NCBI GenBank assembly: GCA_902491215.1
Contig: CABUGV010000018.1
Location: 1 to 64,000 of the forward strand
From: 43-108 sp001915545
GTDB taxonomy: Bacteria > Bacteroidota > Bacteroidia > Bacteroidales > Bacteroidaceae
DNA length: 64,000 nt
Reading direction: 5' to 3'
The position numbers and the translations under genes were made by a program. This document shows, one piece after another, positions 26,091 to 35,010 of this stretch. The notes beneath the pieces were generated by a model. That model had not been told where the DNA came from, made no database searches, and worked only from the letters and a program-made list of their open reading frames with translations. Positions within the stretch are counted from its first letter, which is position 1. Every line of letters begins with the position of its first letter.

Positions 26091-27389
26091 TTATTCTCTT
26101 ACACCGTAAAGGTCAAAATCATCAGCATCGATTATGCGGATATTATAAAAACATCCAATACGGAGCTTACCGTTGTCAACAGGAATAAGCACTTCGGGGT
26201 CAACCTCTGGAGAATCAAATTCTGTTCGACCGATATAATAATCGCCTTCAACACGATCTATCACTGTTTTGAAAACCTTACCGACTTTTGCCTGACTCAG
26301 TTCACCAGAAATATTCTGCTGAATGGCCATTAGTTCTGACAAACGGCGCTGTTTCTCTTCATCCGGCACCTCGTCCTTGAAATGCCTTGCCGCATAAGTT
26401 CCGTCTTCTTCAGAATAGGCAAATGCCCCCATCCTATCAAAACGAGCCCAGCGGACAAACTCCTTCAACTCCTCAAACTCTTCTTCGCCCTCTCCCGGAA
26501 ATCCTACCATAAGCGTTGTACGCAAATGAATGCTTGGAACTTCCTTTCTGAAACGTTCTACAAGAGCATAAGTATCTTCTTTGGTTACATGGCGTCTCAT
26601 ATTTGTCAACACCTTGGTGCTGACATGCTGCAACGCAATGTCCATGTATTTGCACACATTCTTTCTTTCGCGCATAACCTTGAACAAATCCTCGGGGAAA
26701 TCATGAGGATAAGCATAATGAAGCCTTATCCACTTCACACCCTTGACATCCGAAATGCGCTCCACCAACTCGGCAATGCATCTGCGTCCATAAAGATCCA
26801 GTCCGTAAAACGTCAGTTCCTGAGCAATAATCTGAAACTCCTTTACACCAGACTCAACCAGCATCTTTACTTCATCCACAATCTCCTCTATCGGACGCGA
26901 AACATGCCTTCCCGTGATAATAGGAATAGCACAATAAGCACAATGGCGATCACAGCCTTCGGAAATTTTCAGATAGGCATAATGTTTAGGAGTAGTAATG
27001 CACCTCTCTATTCGGTGATCCTCCATATACACCTTGCCCAAATCGGAAATAAGTTCATTCCAATTGAATTTTCCGTAAAACTTATCAACCTGCGGAATTT
27101 CCTTGCCCAGTTCTTTAAGGTAGCGTTCGGAAAGACAACCCATGACATAAAGTTTCTTAAGCCTTCCTTCTTCCTTGGCCTGACAAAACTCCAATATCAT
27201 ATTTATGGATTCTTCTTTTGCGTCTCCGATAAACCCACAAGTATTTATGACTGCAATCTCTCCTCTGGGACAATCAGAATCATGCGTAACCTTGTAACCA
27301 TTTAGTTCAAGCTGTCTCATCAGTTTTTCTGAATCAACAAGATTCTTTGAGCATCCCAGCGTTATAATATCCACTGTATTTTTTCTCAT
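26091..27389 (-). CDS. rimO: Ribosomal protein S12 methylthiotransferase
   Basis: The 432-residue radical-SAM enzyme adds a methylthio group to an aspartate of ribosomal protein S12. The N-terminal UPF0004 domain carries the auxiliary-cluster cysteines (TLGCSKNLVDSE, NTCGFIG, VMGCLSERY). The radical-SAM motif is CDRHCAYC (about 147-154), and the C-terminus (about 370-432) is a TRAM domain. The sequence GCSKNLVDSE is diagnostic for RimO rather than MiaB. It starts 76 bases after ftsY and is followed by HU. Confidence 0.96.
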   Translation of the reverse strand: MRKNTVDIITLGCSKNLVDSEKLMRQLELNGYKVTHDSDCPRGEIAVINTCGFIGDAKEESINMILEFCQAKEEGRLKKLYVMGCLSERYLKELGKEIPQVDKFYGKFNWNELISDLGKVYMEDHRIERCITTPKHYAYLKISEGCDRHCAYCAIPIITGRHVSRPIEEIVDEVKMLVESGVKEFQIIAQELTFYGLDLYGRRCIAELVERISDVKGVKWIRLHYAYPHDFPEDLFKVMRERKNVCKYMDIALQHVSTKVLTNMRRHVTKEDTYALVERFRKEVPSIHLRTTLMVGFPGEGEEEFEELKEFVRWARFDRMGAFAYSEEDGTYAARHFKDEVPDEEKQRRLSELMAIQQNISGELSQAKVGKVFKTVIDRVEGDYYIGRTEFDSPEVDPEVLIPVDNGKLRIGCFYNIRIIDADDFDLYGVRE

Positions 27390-27465
27390 CAGATAGTCTG
27401 TATTTATCTTTTGCCGACACGGCCATATTCAACAAGAAACCATGCGATCACGCCTTAGGCAGACA

Positions 27466-28422
27466 TCAATTGTCGCCGAAGAGAGAGTTTACGAACTCAG
27501 TCCTGTTGAATGGCTGCAGATCCTCCATTCCTTCGCCTAAGCCGATATATTTAACAGGTATCTTGAACTGTTGCGAAATACCTATAACCACACCGCCTTT
27601 AGCAGTACCGTCAAGCTTGGTTATGGCCATAGATGTTACTTCCGTAGCCTTCGTAAATTGTTTTGCCTGTTCAAATGCATTCTGTCCTGTAGAACCGTCA
27701 AGAACCAGCAGAACCTCATCCGGTGCTCCAGGTACAACCTTACGCATGACATTTTTTATCTTAGTCAGCTCGTTCATCAGATTCACCTTATTGTGCAAAC
27801 GTCCAGCTGTATCAATAAGAACAACGTCGGCACCACCTGCAACCGCAGAGCTTACAGTGTCATAAGCAACTGAAGCCGGATCAGCACCCATCTGCTGTTT
27901 GATCACAGGCACTCCCACGCGTTCACCCCAAATGCAAAGCTGTTCAACGGCTGCGGCTCTGAAAGTATCAGCCGCACCCAGATAGACATTCAGTCCCTGC
28001 TTTTTCAGCTGATAAGCCAATTTGCCGATTGTAGTAGTCTTTCCTACTCCGTTCACTCCTACAACCATGACAACGTAAGGTTTTCTGCCCTCAGGAATCT
28101 TGAATCCATCAGTATCTTCAGAATTATTGTCGACCAGCAATGCCGCTATCTCTTCCCTCAAAATACTGTTGAGCTCCGAAGTATTGACGTACTTGTCGCG
28201 TGCCACACGTTCTTCAATCCTGCGGATAATCTCCAAAGTTGTATCCACACCGACATCCGACGTGATGAGTACCTCCTCCAGATTGTCAAGTACTTCTTCA
28301 TCAACCTTCGACTTACCGGCAACGGCACGTGCTATCTTTCCGAACACACTTTCCTTTGTCTTGGCAAGTCCATTGTCAAGCGTTTCCTTCTTTTTCTTGG
28401 AAAACAAATCAAAAAATCCCAT
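27466..28422 (-). CDS. ftsY: Signal recognition particle receptor FtsY
   Basis: The 318-residue GTPase docks the SRP-ribosome complex at the membrane. The N domain is at about 15-100; G1 GVNGVGKTTTIGKLA is near 124-138, DTFRAAAVEQL (about 155), G3 DTAGR (about 205), G4 TKLDGTAKGG (about 270) and the C-terminal GLGEGMEDLQPF closing motif are all present. The acidic A domain of E. coli FtsY is absent; only a short Lys-rich N-terminus remains, as is usual for Bacteroidetes. A -7 element TATCTTTG (28461-28454) lies 32 bases upstream. Confidence 0.97.
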   Translation of the reverse strand: MGFFDLFSKKKKETLDNGLAKTKESVFGKIARAVAGKSKVDEEVLDNLEEVLITSDVGVDTTLEIIRRIEERVARDKYVNTSELNSILREEIAALLVDNNSEDTDGFKIPEGRKPYVVMVVGVNGVGKTTTIGKLAYQLKKQGLNVYLGAADTFRAAAVEQLCIWGERVGVPVIKQQMGADPASVAYDTVSSAVAGGADVVLIDTAGRLHNKVNLMNELTKIKNVMRKVVPGAPDEVLLVLDGSTGQNAFEQAKQFTKATEVTSMAITKLDGTAKGGVVIGISQQFKIPVKYIGLGEGMEDLQPFNRTEFVNSLFGDN

Positions 28423-28453
28423 GTAAAAACAAAATTATCGATAATTATCACTG

Positions 28454-28461
28454 CAAAGATA
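28454..28461 (-). promoter_or_regulatory. -7 element of the ftsY promoter
   Basis: TATCTTTG on the minus strand is followed by CAG, 32 bases upstream of the ftsY start and just behind a terminator that closes the ribosomal protein operon. It would let ftsY, rimO and the HU genes be transcribed independently. Confidence 0.5.
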
Positions 28462-28493
28462 CAATCTTTAAAGCACAAAGGTGACAAAAAACA

Positions 28494-28527
28494 ACAAAAA
28501 ACCCCTCCATCGTACGTGGAGAGGTTT
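28494..28527 (-). terminator. Terminator of the rpmB-rpmG-DUF4295 operon
   Basis: Read on the minus strand, AAACCTCTCCA (28527-28517) pairs with TGGAGGGGTT (28509-28500), followed by TTTTGTTG. It lies 34 bases after the DUF4295 stop. A second small hairpin, TCCCGT/ACGGGA, sits at 28540-28555 just upstream. Confidence 0.8.
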
Positions 28528-28560
28528 CTTTATGCAATATCCCGTCATAACGGGAGTTTA

Positions 28561-28713
28561 TCATTTCTTGAAATAATCCTTTACTGTTTCAGCAGGAATC
28601 ATCTTCTCATCGAATACGTAAGCACCAGTCTTAGGAGACTTTACCATTCTGATGACCTTAGAATAAGAACGTCCGTCTTTGTTCTGAAGGGTTGCGACTG
28701 TTTTCTTTGCCAT
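28561..28713 (-). CDS. DUF4295 family protein (50 aa), ribosome-associated gene cluster
   Basis: Minus-strand translation from the ATG at 28713 gives MAKKTVATLQNKDGRSYSKV, then IRMVKSPKTGAYVFDEKM and IPAETVKDYFKK before TGA at 28561. This is the small basic DUF4295 protein found next to rpmG and rpmB throughout Bacteroidetes. The position and basic composition suggest a ribosomal or ribosome-associated role; this is inference. It starts 10 bases after rpmG. It is too short for most gene callers but fully supported by its context. Confidence 0.93.
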   Translation of the reverse strand: MAKKTVATLQNKDGRSYSKVIRMVKSPKTGAYVFDEKMIPAETVKDYFKK

Positions 28714-28723
28714 GTGGTTTCAA

Positions 28724-28912
28724 TTATTTAATTTCCTTATGAACTGTTACTCTCTTAAGGATAGGATTATACTTCTTAAGTTCCAGACGATCTGGAGTAT
28801 TCTTGCGGTTCTTTGTTGTGATGTAGCGTGATGTTCCTGGAAGACCGCTTTCCTTCATCTCAGTACATTCAAGTATTACCTGTACTCTATTGCCCTTTGC
28901 TTTCTTTGCCAT
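28724..28912 (-). CDS. rpmG: 50S ribosomal protein L33
   Basis: The 62-residue basic protein has the L33 features VQVILECTEMKESG, RYITTKNRKNTPDRLELKKY and NP. It is the zinc-free form, since the paired CxxC motifs are missing (a single Cys remains). It lies 19 bases after rpmB and 10 bases before the DUF4295 gene. Confidence 0.97.
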   Translation of the reverse strand: MAKKAKGNRVQVILECTEMKESGLPGTSRYITTKNRKNTPDRLELKKYNPILKRVTVHKEIK

Positions 28913-28931
28913 TTCTATGATCTCCTATTGA

Positions 28932-29192
28932 TTATGCTATCACCTGAATGTCTTTCCATTCACAGTAGCCCTTGTTGACAGCCTGCTTTAATGCGGCATC
29001 CAACCCGATGCGGTTAATTATACGAAGTCCTGCGGCGCTGACATTCAGCACAATCCAGCAATCTTCCTCTACGTAGTAGAATTTCTTAGTGAACAGATTG
29101 ACATCAAAATGTCTCTTTGTTCTACGCAATGAATGAGAAACGTTGTTTCCTATCATTGCCTTCTTTCCTGTAATCTGACAAATTTTCGACAT
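28932..29192 (-). CDS. rpmB: 50S ribosomal protein L28
   Basis: The 86-residue protein begins MSKICQITGKKAMIGNNVSH and carries RRTKRHFDVNLFTKKFY, both typical of bacterial L28. It is the first gene of the ribosomal operon. A consensus promoter lies at 29243-29273. Confidence 0.97.
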   Translation of the reverse strand: MSKICQITGKKAMIGNNVSHSLRRTKRHFDVNLFTKKFYYVEEDCWIVLNVSAAGLRIINRIGLDAALKQAVNKGYCEWKDIQVIA

Positions 29193-29242
29193 ATCCTTAT
29201 ATTATATTGTTGTTTTCATGTGTCTGTACTCAAAACAGCGTG

Positions 29243-29273
29243 CAAAATTAGTATTTTTTCAATTAACAGACAA
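29243..29273 (-). promoter_or_regulatory. Promoter of the rpmB operon
   Basis: On the minus strand TTG (29273-29271) and TAATTTTG (29250-29243) are separated by exactly 20 bases, a good Bacteroidetes promoter. The start site would be about 45 bases upstream of the rpmB ATG. Confidence 0.65.
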
Positions 29274-29418
29274 GTTTTTCAATAAAAAACTCATCTTTTC
29301 AAACAAACTGCCGATCACAGTCACTTATTTTTTATATTCAAGCGACAGAAGTCAACACCCTAAAAAACAACACGTTTTAAAATCAGCAACCGACGAAATC
29401 TTAACATAATGAAATATT

Positions 29419-29494
29419 GCGGGCGCTCAGCAATATAACCGCGAGGGCTCGCGACAACAATTATGAGCGCTCGAAAAAAACAGCGCGAGCGCGC
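29419..29494. repeat. Dispersed palindromic element, copy 2 (divergent)
   Basis: GCGGGCGCTC (29419-29428), GCGAGGGCTC (29441-29450), GAGCGCTCG (29465-29473) and GCGCGAGCGCGC (29483-29494) are arranged as in copies 1 and 3, with the core GCGCTCGAAA retained. The arms are less perfect. It fills the gap between rpmB and the AraC gene, where I see no coding sequence in the remaining roughly 340 bases. Confidence 0.55.
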
Positions 29495-29533
29495 ATACGT
29501 ACACATTACCGAAGAGAAACGTGCAGAAGTGCA

Positions 29534-30373
29534 TCAGCGTTCCCGTTTTCTGAACTGACCTGGAGAAAGAGACGTATGCTTTTTGAAATACCGGCTCATG
29601 AATGACTGGTTAGGAAAGTTATACATATCGCAAATCTCCGCTATTGTAAGCTCCGTAGTCATGAGAGTATTCTTCAAACGAGTAATTACAAACCTGTCTA
29701 TAACCTCCTTTGCCGTATGGTTCGAAATCTTTGTTACTATATTATTAAGGTGTTTTGGCGATATGCAAAGTTCGTTTGCATAAAAAAGGACCTCACGCGA
29801 CTCCAGATAATGTTGCGAAACAGACTGCATGAAACGCTTGAAATGTTCCTGCGAACGATTGGACGTAACAACATCCATCACCGACGGGAAATTGCGGCTC
29901 ACATAATTATAGTACCCCATCAGCAGAAAACGGAACTGAAGCTGCGCCATCTGTACACGGTAACGACAATCATGCTCGTCGTTGATGTCAAACAGCATCG
30001 AGAAAATATTGGTTATCCATGACGAAATCGGATACTGATCCTTGAAAGACGGGTTCTGGCGAAAGAAAAGGAACACACCTCTTTCAAGATTGAGACATGC
30101 GGTCTGAAAGAAATCCTGGGTATAAGCAAAACAAAGCACTTCCAGATCTGTCGACGCGTCTATAACTGCAACTATATCATTTGGAACAATGTTTATGTTT
30201 GTGTTTGCCTCAAGAATATAAGAATGTTCATTAATCTCAACCTTGGCACTTCCTCGTGTGCAATGCAGCAATGCACCATAACTCATCAATACCGGTCCTC
30301 GTTCGAATTCTTGAGAAGAGATTTTCCTGACAATAAAATCTTCTTTTTCCGTGAACAACAGATTATTTTTCAT
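29534..30373 (-). CDS. AraC-family transcriptional regulator
   Basis: The start ATG at 30373 (MKNNLLFTEKEDF) gives 279 residues. It was chosen because a promoter with TTG and TAATTTTG lies at 30395-30425, inside the alternative N-terminal extension. The N-terminal about 170 residues form a cupin-like sensor (YGALLHCTRGSAKVEINEHSY), and the C-terminal about 100 residues hold the double helix-turn-helix (ELCISPKHLNNIVTKISN and FPNQSFMSRYFKKHTSLSPGQFRK). It is transcribed away from the RND efflux operon and is its likely regulator. The inducer is unknown. Confidence 0.92.
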   Translation of the reverse strand: MKNNLLFTEKEDFIVRKISSQEFERGPVLMSYGALLHCTRGSAKVEINEHSYILEANTNINIVPNDIVAVIDASTDLEVLCFAYTQDFFQTACLNLERGVFLFFRQNPSFKDQYPISSWITNIFSMLFDINDEHDCRYRVQMAQLQFRFLLMGYYNYVSRNFPSVMDVVTSNRSQEHFKRFMQSVSQHYLESREVLFYANELCISPKHLNNIVTKISNHTAKEVIDRFVITRLKNTLMTTELTIAEICDMYNFPNQSFMSRYFKKHTSLSPGQFRKRER

Positions 30374-30389
30374 AAAAAGTTCATTTTCT

Positions 30390-30412
30390 AAACACAAAAT
30401 TACCTTTTTAGA
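30390..30412 (-). promoter_or_regulatory. Candidate AraC operator, minus-strand copy, overlapping the -7 element
   Basis: Minus-strand CTAAAAAGGTAATTTTGTGT, continuing TTA, contains the -7 element TAATTTTG (30402-30395) of the AraC gene; its -33 TTG is at 30425-30423. A near-identical motif occurs in the opposite orientation at 30435-30457 (20 of 23 bases match). Confidence 0.5.
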
Positions 30413-30434
30413 CATAAACGGCCAAGTAATGGTA

Positions 30435-30457
30435 TTAAAAAGGCAATTTTTTGTTTT
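30435..30457 (+). promoter_or_regulatory. Candidate AraC operator, plus-strand copy
   Basis: TTAAAAAGGCAATTTTTTGT, continuing TTT, matches the minus-strand copy at 30390-30412. It lies just upstream of a probable -7 element TAACTTTG (30490-30497) for the efflux operon, the position expected for an activator site. Confidence 0.5.
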
Positions 30458-30489
30458 ATTAAGGAAAACTCCAAGAATAGCATTAGGAT

Positions 30490-30497
30490 TAACTTTG
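30490..30497 (+). promoter_or_regulatory. -7 element of the RND efflux operon
   Basis: TAACTTTG followed by CAC matches TAnnTTTG, 76 bases before the adaptor ATG at 30573. No -33 TTTG is present at the standard spacing, consistent with a promoter that depends on an activator. Confidence 0.45.
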
Positions 30498-30572
30498 CAC
30501 TCGTATTTAGGATGTTATAAATAGAGACAAAAGAGACAATATAATTTTTTAATGGTATCAATCAATATTTTT

Positions 30573-31667
30573 ATGAAAATCAAACATGTTTTTCCTATTG
30601 CAGCAATTACCAGCTGCATGGTATTCGTGTCATGCGGCCAACAGCAGCAAAGCATGCCACAGGCTAAGTACGAGACAATGAAGGTAAAGGCCGAAAACAG
30701 AAATCTGGAAAAAACATTCTCTGCAACAATCCGCGGACGTCAGGACATCGAAATTTATCCTGAAGTCTCTGGAAAGCTGACAAAACTGTGTGTTACAGAA
30801 GGCCAAAACGTAAAGAAAGGACAGGTTCTTTTCGTAATAGATCAGGTTCCATACGCAGCACAGGTTGAAACAGCAAAGGCCAATGTCAAAGCAGCAGAAG
30901 CATCGCTCGCTACAGCCGAACTCAACTACAAGAGCGAAAAGAATCTTTTCGACAAGAAAGTTGTTTCTGAATACGATCTCAAGACTTCAGAGAACGCACT
31001 TCTCACAGCTAAAGCGACATTGGCACAGGCTAAAGCCCAGCTTACAATCGCAAACAACAACTTGTCATACTGTTCTGTAAAGAGCCCATCTGACGGAGTT
31101 GTAGGCAAACTGCCTTACAGGCTCGGTGCACTTGTCGGACCATCAATGCCACAGTCGCTCACAACCGTTTCCGACAATTCTGAAATGTACATATATTTCT
31201 CTATGCCGGAAAAAGACGCCATCGAAACTGCACGCCAGTACGGTTCACTCGAAAAAGCAGTCGAAAAAATGCCGCTCATTTCGCTCAAGCTCAGCGACGG
31301 CACAATATACAGCGAAAAAGGCAAGGTTGAAAGTGTAACAGGTTCAATAAACACATCAACCGGAACAGTAAGCCTGAGGGCAAAATTCCCGAACAACAAC
31401 AAATTCCTGATAAGCGGTTCGACAGGAAGCGTCATCATGCCGGTAGCATACAACAACGTGATTATAATACCGCAGGAGGCGACATATGCACTACAGGACA
31501 AGACCGTATGCTACAAGGTTGTGGACGGAAAAGCCAAATCTCAGATTATCAGCGTATCAAAAACCAACAACGGAAAGGAATACGTTGTTCTTGACGGTCT
31601 GAAAGCTGGTGATGAAATCGTTGCTACAGGTGCCGGACTTGTAAGAGAAGGAACACAAATAAAATAA
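30573..31667 (+). CDS. RND efflux periplasmic adaptor (membrane fusion protein)
   Basis: With the ATG at 30573 the protein has 364 residues, starting MKIKHVFPIAAITSCMVFVS and lipobox Cys near 21, so it is a lipoprotein anchored in the inner membrane. The HlyD/AcrA layout is clear: lipoyl halves (IYPEVSGKLTKLCVTEGQNVKKGQVLFVID, in parts, about 55-85), a coiled-coil hairpin (about 90-155), the second lipoyl half (SPSDGVVGKLPYRLGALV) and beta-barrel and membrane-proximal domains. It links the RND pump to the outer membrane factor. An upstream ATG at 30552 is possible but would spoil the lipoprotein signal. Confidence 0.94.
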   Translation: MKIKHVFPIAAITSCMVFVSCGQQQQSMPQAKYETMKVKAENRNLEKTFSATIRGRQDIEIYPEVSGKLTKLCVTEGQNVKKGQVLFVIDQVPYAAQVETAKANVKAAEASLATAELNYKSEKNLFDKKVVSEYDLKTSENALLTAKATLAQAKAQLTIANNNLSYCSVKSPSDGVVGKLPYRLGALVGPSMPQSLTTVSDNSEMYIYFSMPEKDAIETARQYGSLEKAVEKMPLISLKLSDGTIYSEKGKVESVTGSINTSTGTVSLRAKFPNNNKFLISGSTGSVIMPVAYNNVIIIPQEATYALQDKTVCYKVVDGKAKSQIISVSKTNNGKEYVVLDGLKAGDEIVATGAGLVREGTQIK

Positions 31668-31860
31668 CAGATTCCGAAAGAATGCTGAGGCAACTGCCCG
31701 AACAGAACCAGCGGATTCGTGTTTCGACAGCAGTAAAAATAAGACAAGCATAAAAAGATGAATGCCTGCAGATATAGAAAAACGTTGTTCGGCACGGCAA
31801 AAGACACGAACACAAAATCGTGAAGCAGGCAAACACCGTAATATTTAAATTATCAGACAA

Positions 31861-34800
31861 ATGAAAGTAGAAACTTTTATTAAAAGACCTGTACTTTCAA
31901 CAGTGATTTCCATACTTATCGTTCTGATAGGTATCATATCGCTCATCACCCTGCCGGTAGAGCAATATCCTAACATTGCCCCTCCACAGGTTGTTGTTAG
32001 TGCAACATACACAGGCGCAAGTGCCAGCACAGTGCAGAAATCAGTGATAGTGCCAATAGAGGAAGCTATCAACGGTGTAGAAAACATGGACTACATGACA
32101 TCTACAGCAACAAACTCAGGATCTGCCTCAATAACAGTATACTTCAAACAAGGCACAGACCCGGACATGGCGGCGGTGAACGTGCAGAACCGTGTGGCAA
32201 CAGCTCAGGGTCTGCTGCCGGCAGAAGTTACTAAGATCGGTGTAACAACGTTCAAGAGACAGAATTCGATGCTTGAAATCTTCGCTCTGTACTCTCCCGA
32301 CAACACATACGATGCCACATTCATCTCCAACTACATGAAGATCAACCTTCAGACACAGGTTGCACGAATCCCTGGAGTCGGTGAAGCCTACACGCTGGGT
32401 AACGATTATGCCATGCGTATATGGCTCAATCCTGAAGTGATGGCTCAGTACAACCTTGTTCCATCAGACATAACAGCTGTACTTGGAGAGCAGAACATAG
32501 AAGCATCTACCGGTGCACTCGGTGAAAACTCTGAGAACATATTCCAGTACAACCTGAACTATACAGGACGACTCGAAGATGTTGAACAGTTTGAGAACAT
32601 GGTCATCACATCTACAGAAGGAGGTGAGGTGCTCAGACTCAAGGACGTTGCAGAAATCGAGCTGGGCGCAGTTTCATATCAGATAGCAAGTGAAGTGAAC
32701 GGACACCCTGGAAGCCAGTGCATCGTATTCCAGACAGCAGGTTCAAACGCAACGGAAGTTGTCAACAACATCAACGCATTCCTTGATGAGCAGAAAGAAA
32801 ATCTGCCGAAAGGTCTGGAGGTCGAGGTGCTCCAGAATGTAAACGACTTCCTCTATGCATCAATATCAGAAGTTATCAAAACACTCATCGAGGCCATAAT
32901 CCTCGTAACACTGGTCGTTTATTTCTTCCTACAGGACTACAAGGCAACACTCATCCCGACCATATCGCTCGTAGTGTCCCTCGTTGGTACGTTCATAGCT
33001 ATCAGTCTGGCCGGATTCTCAATCAACCTCCTTACGCTGTTCGCCTTGATTCTGGCAATCGGTGTCGTGGTCGACGATGCCATTGTCGTCGTCGAAGCCG
33101 TACAGACAAAGCTTGAAGAAGGCTATCAGTCTTCATACCTTGCAACACGAGACGCGATGAACGACGTAACAAACGCCATCATCACATGTTCGCTTGTGTT
33201 CATGGCCGTGTTCGTACCTGTCTGCTTTACAGGAGGTACAGCAGGAATATTCTACACACAGTTCGGTATAACGCTTGCAGTTGCCGTAGGTATTTCAGCC
33301 ATCAACGCGTTGACGCTCTCGCCAGCACTCTGCGCCATTCTCATGAAACCGGCAAATGCAGAAGAAGCAAAGAAAAAATCATTCTCCAACAGAATAAGAA
33401 TTGCATATAACGTTGCATTCAGCACAACTCTGGACAAATACCTGAAAGGTGTCATGTTCTTCCTTCACCGCAAGTGGCTTGTGTGGAGTTCGATTGCAAT
33501 TTCGCTCGTTGCCCTCGTTGTCCTCATGAAGACAACAAAGACCGGTCTGGTTCCAAACGAAGACGTCGGCACAATTTTCGTGAACGTCAATGCAGTTCCA
33601 GGAAGCACGCTTCATGAGACAAAAAAGATTCTCGACGAGCTGGAAGACCCTATAAAGAACAGCCCCGAAGTACAAAGCTACTCAAAGGCAGTGGGATACA
33701 GTCTTATCGGTGGTCAGAGCACTTCATTCGGTACATACATCGTAAAACTGAAGCCATGGGATGAACGTGAAGGAAATGAGCACAGCCAGAGCGCACTCGT
33801 TGCAAGGCTCAACGCTCAGTTCTCTCAGTACACAGATGCTCAAGTCATGGTGTTCGCACCAGGTATGATTCCAGGATACGGTACAGGTAACTCCATAGAC
33901 CTCCACCTGCAAGACAGAACCGGCGGCGACATGAATACATTCTATGCGCAGACCATGAAATACCTGGGCGCCCTGAATGCCCGCCCGGAAATACAGGTTG
34001 CATACACAACATTCAGCATGAACTATCCGCAGTACAAGGTGGATGTAGATGCGGCTCAGTGCAAACGGGCAGGAATTTCACCATCAACAGTTCTTACTGA
34101 ACTTGGAACATATTGCGGAGGCTCATACGTATCAAACATCAACAAGTATTCAAAGGTGTACAGAGTCATGCTTCAGGCAGATCCAAAGTACAGACTTGAC
34201 GAGACAGCGCTGAGCAACATATACGTACGCAACTCCAACGGTGAAATGGCTCCTGTAAGCCAGTTCGTAAAGCTTGAAAGAGTTCTCGGAGCACAGGTGC
34301 TCAACCGATTCAACCTCTTCCCTTCAATACCTACCAGCATCATGACAGCCGATGGATATTCGTCAGGTCAGGCCATCAAGGCCATTGAGGAAGTTTCAAA
34401 AGAAATGCTCCCTACAGGCTACACATACGAACTCAGCGGTATATCACGAGAAGAGGCCAGCGGAAGCGGTGCAGGACTCGGTATAGTCCTTACACTCTGC
34501 GTAGTATTCATATACCTCCTTCTCAGTGCACTCTACGAAAGCTACTGGGTACCATTTGCGGTCATACTGTCCGTACCGTTCGGACTTGCAGGATCATTCC
34601 TGTTTGCAAAGGTAATGGGACTAGAAAACAACATTTACCTCCAGACCGGTATGATCATGCTTATCGGACTTCTTGCAAAGACAGCCATCCTGTTGACAGA
34701 ATTCGCAACAGCAAGACGCCACAGAGGCATGAGCCTTTCATTGGCGGCATACTCGGCAGCGAAGGTTCGTCTGAGACCAATCCTCATGACAGCATTCACT

Positions 34801-35010
34801 ATGATATTCGGTATGCTCCCTATGATGTTCTCCACAGGCGTAGGCGCCAACGGCAACAGCTCGCTCGGTACCGGTGTCGTAGGAGGTATGATCATCGGAA
34901 CACTGGCTCTCCTTTTCATAGTACCGGCTCTGTTCATTGCATTCGAATATATACAGGAGAAGTTCAAGCCTCTCGATTTTTCAAAACATGAAGATCTTCT
35001 AGAACAATGA
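31861..35010 (+). CDS. RND efflux transporter (HAE1/AcrB type)
   Basis: The 1049-residue inner membrane pump is full length for the hydrophobe/amphiphile efflux family. It begins MKVETFIKRPVLSTVISILI and has the twelve-helix pattern in two halves, the paired Asp of helix 4 (IGVVVDDAIVVVEA, about 401-414), and GxGxGS-like and pore-domain segments such as QNRVATAQGLLPAEV. Drug range is unpredictable from sequence. It starts 193 bases after the adaptor, an unusually long intercistronic gap, and overlaps the outer membrane factor gene by four bases. Confidence 0.96.
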   Translation: MKVETFIKRPVLSTVISILIVLIGIISLITLPVEQYPNIAPPQVVVSATYTGASASTVQKSVIVPIEEAINGVENMDYMTSTATNSGSASITVYFKQGTDPDMAAVNVQNRVATAQGLLPAEVTKIGVTTFKRQNSMLEIFALYSPDNTYDATFISNYMKINLQTQVARIPGVGEAYTLGNDYAMRIWLNPEVMAQYNLVPSDITAVLGEQNIEASTGALGENSENIFQYNLNYTGRLEDVEQFENMVITSTEGGEVLRLKDVAEIELGAVSYQIASEVNGHPGSQCIVFQTAGSNATEVVNNINAFLDEQKENLPKGLEVEVLQNVNDFLYASISEVIKTLIEAIILVTLVVYFFLQDYKATLIPTISLVVSLVGTFIAISLAGFSINLLTLFALILAIGVVVDDAIVVVEAVQTKLEEGYQSSYLATRDAMNDVTNAIITCSLVFMAVFVPVCFTGGTAGIFYTQFGITLAVAVGISAINALTLSPALCAILMKPANAEEAKKKSFSNRIRIAYNVAFSTTLDKYLKGVMFFLHRKWLVWSSIAISLVALVVLMKTTKTGLVPNEDVGTIFVNVNAVPGSTLHETKKILDELEDPIKNSPEVQSYSKAVGYSLIGGQSTSFGTYIVKLKPWDEREGNEHSQSALVARLNAQFSQYTDAQVMVFAPGMIPGYGTGNSIDLHLQDRTGGDMNTFYAQTMKYLGALNARPEIQVAYTTFSMNYPQYKVDVDAAQCKRAGISPSTVLTELGTYCGGSYVSNINKYSKVYRVMLQADPKYRLDETALSNIYVRNSNGEMAPVSQFVKLERVLGAQVLNRFNLFPSIPTSIMTADGYSSGQAIKAIEEVSKEMLPTGYTYELSGISREEASGSGAGLGIVLTLCVVFIYLLLSALYESYWVPFAVILSVPFGLAGSFLFAKVMGLENNIYLQTGMIMLIGLLAKTAILLTEFATARRHRGMSLSLAAYSAAKVRLRPILMTAFTMIFGMLPMMFSTGVGANGNSSLGTGVVGGMIIGTLALLFIVPALFIAFEYIQEKFKPLDFSKHEDLLEQ

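Noticed and set aside
26382..27305. 307-codon plus-strand ORF opposite rimO
   Set aside because: Shadow of a strongly supported radical-SAM gene; no domain recognised.
30374..30415. Upstream start of the AraC gene (14 extra residues)
   Set aside because: The promoter -7 element TAATTTTG lies within this stretch, so these codons are probably not transcribed.
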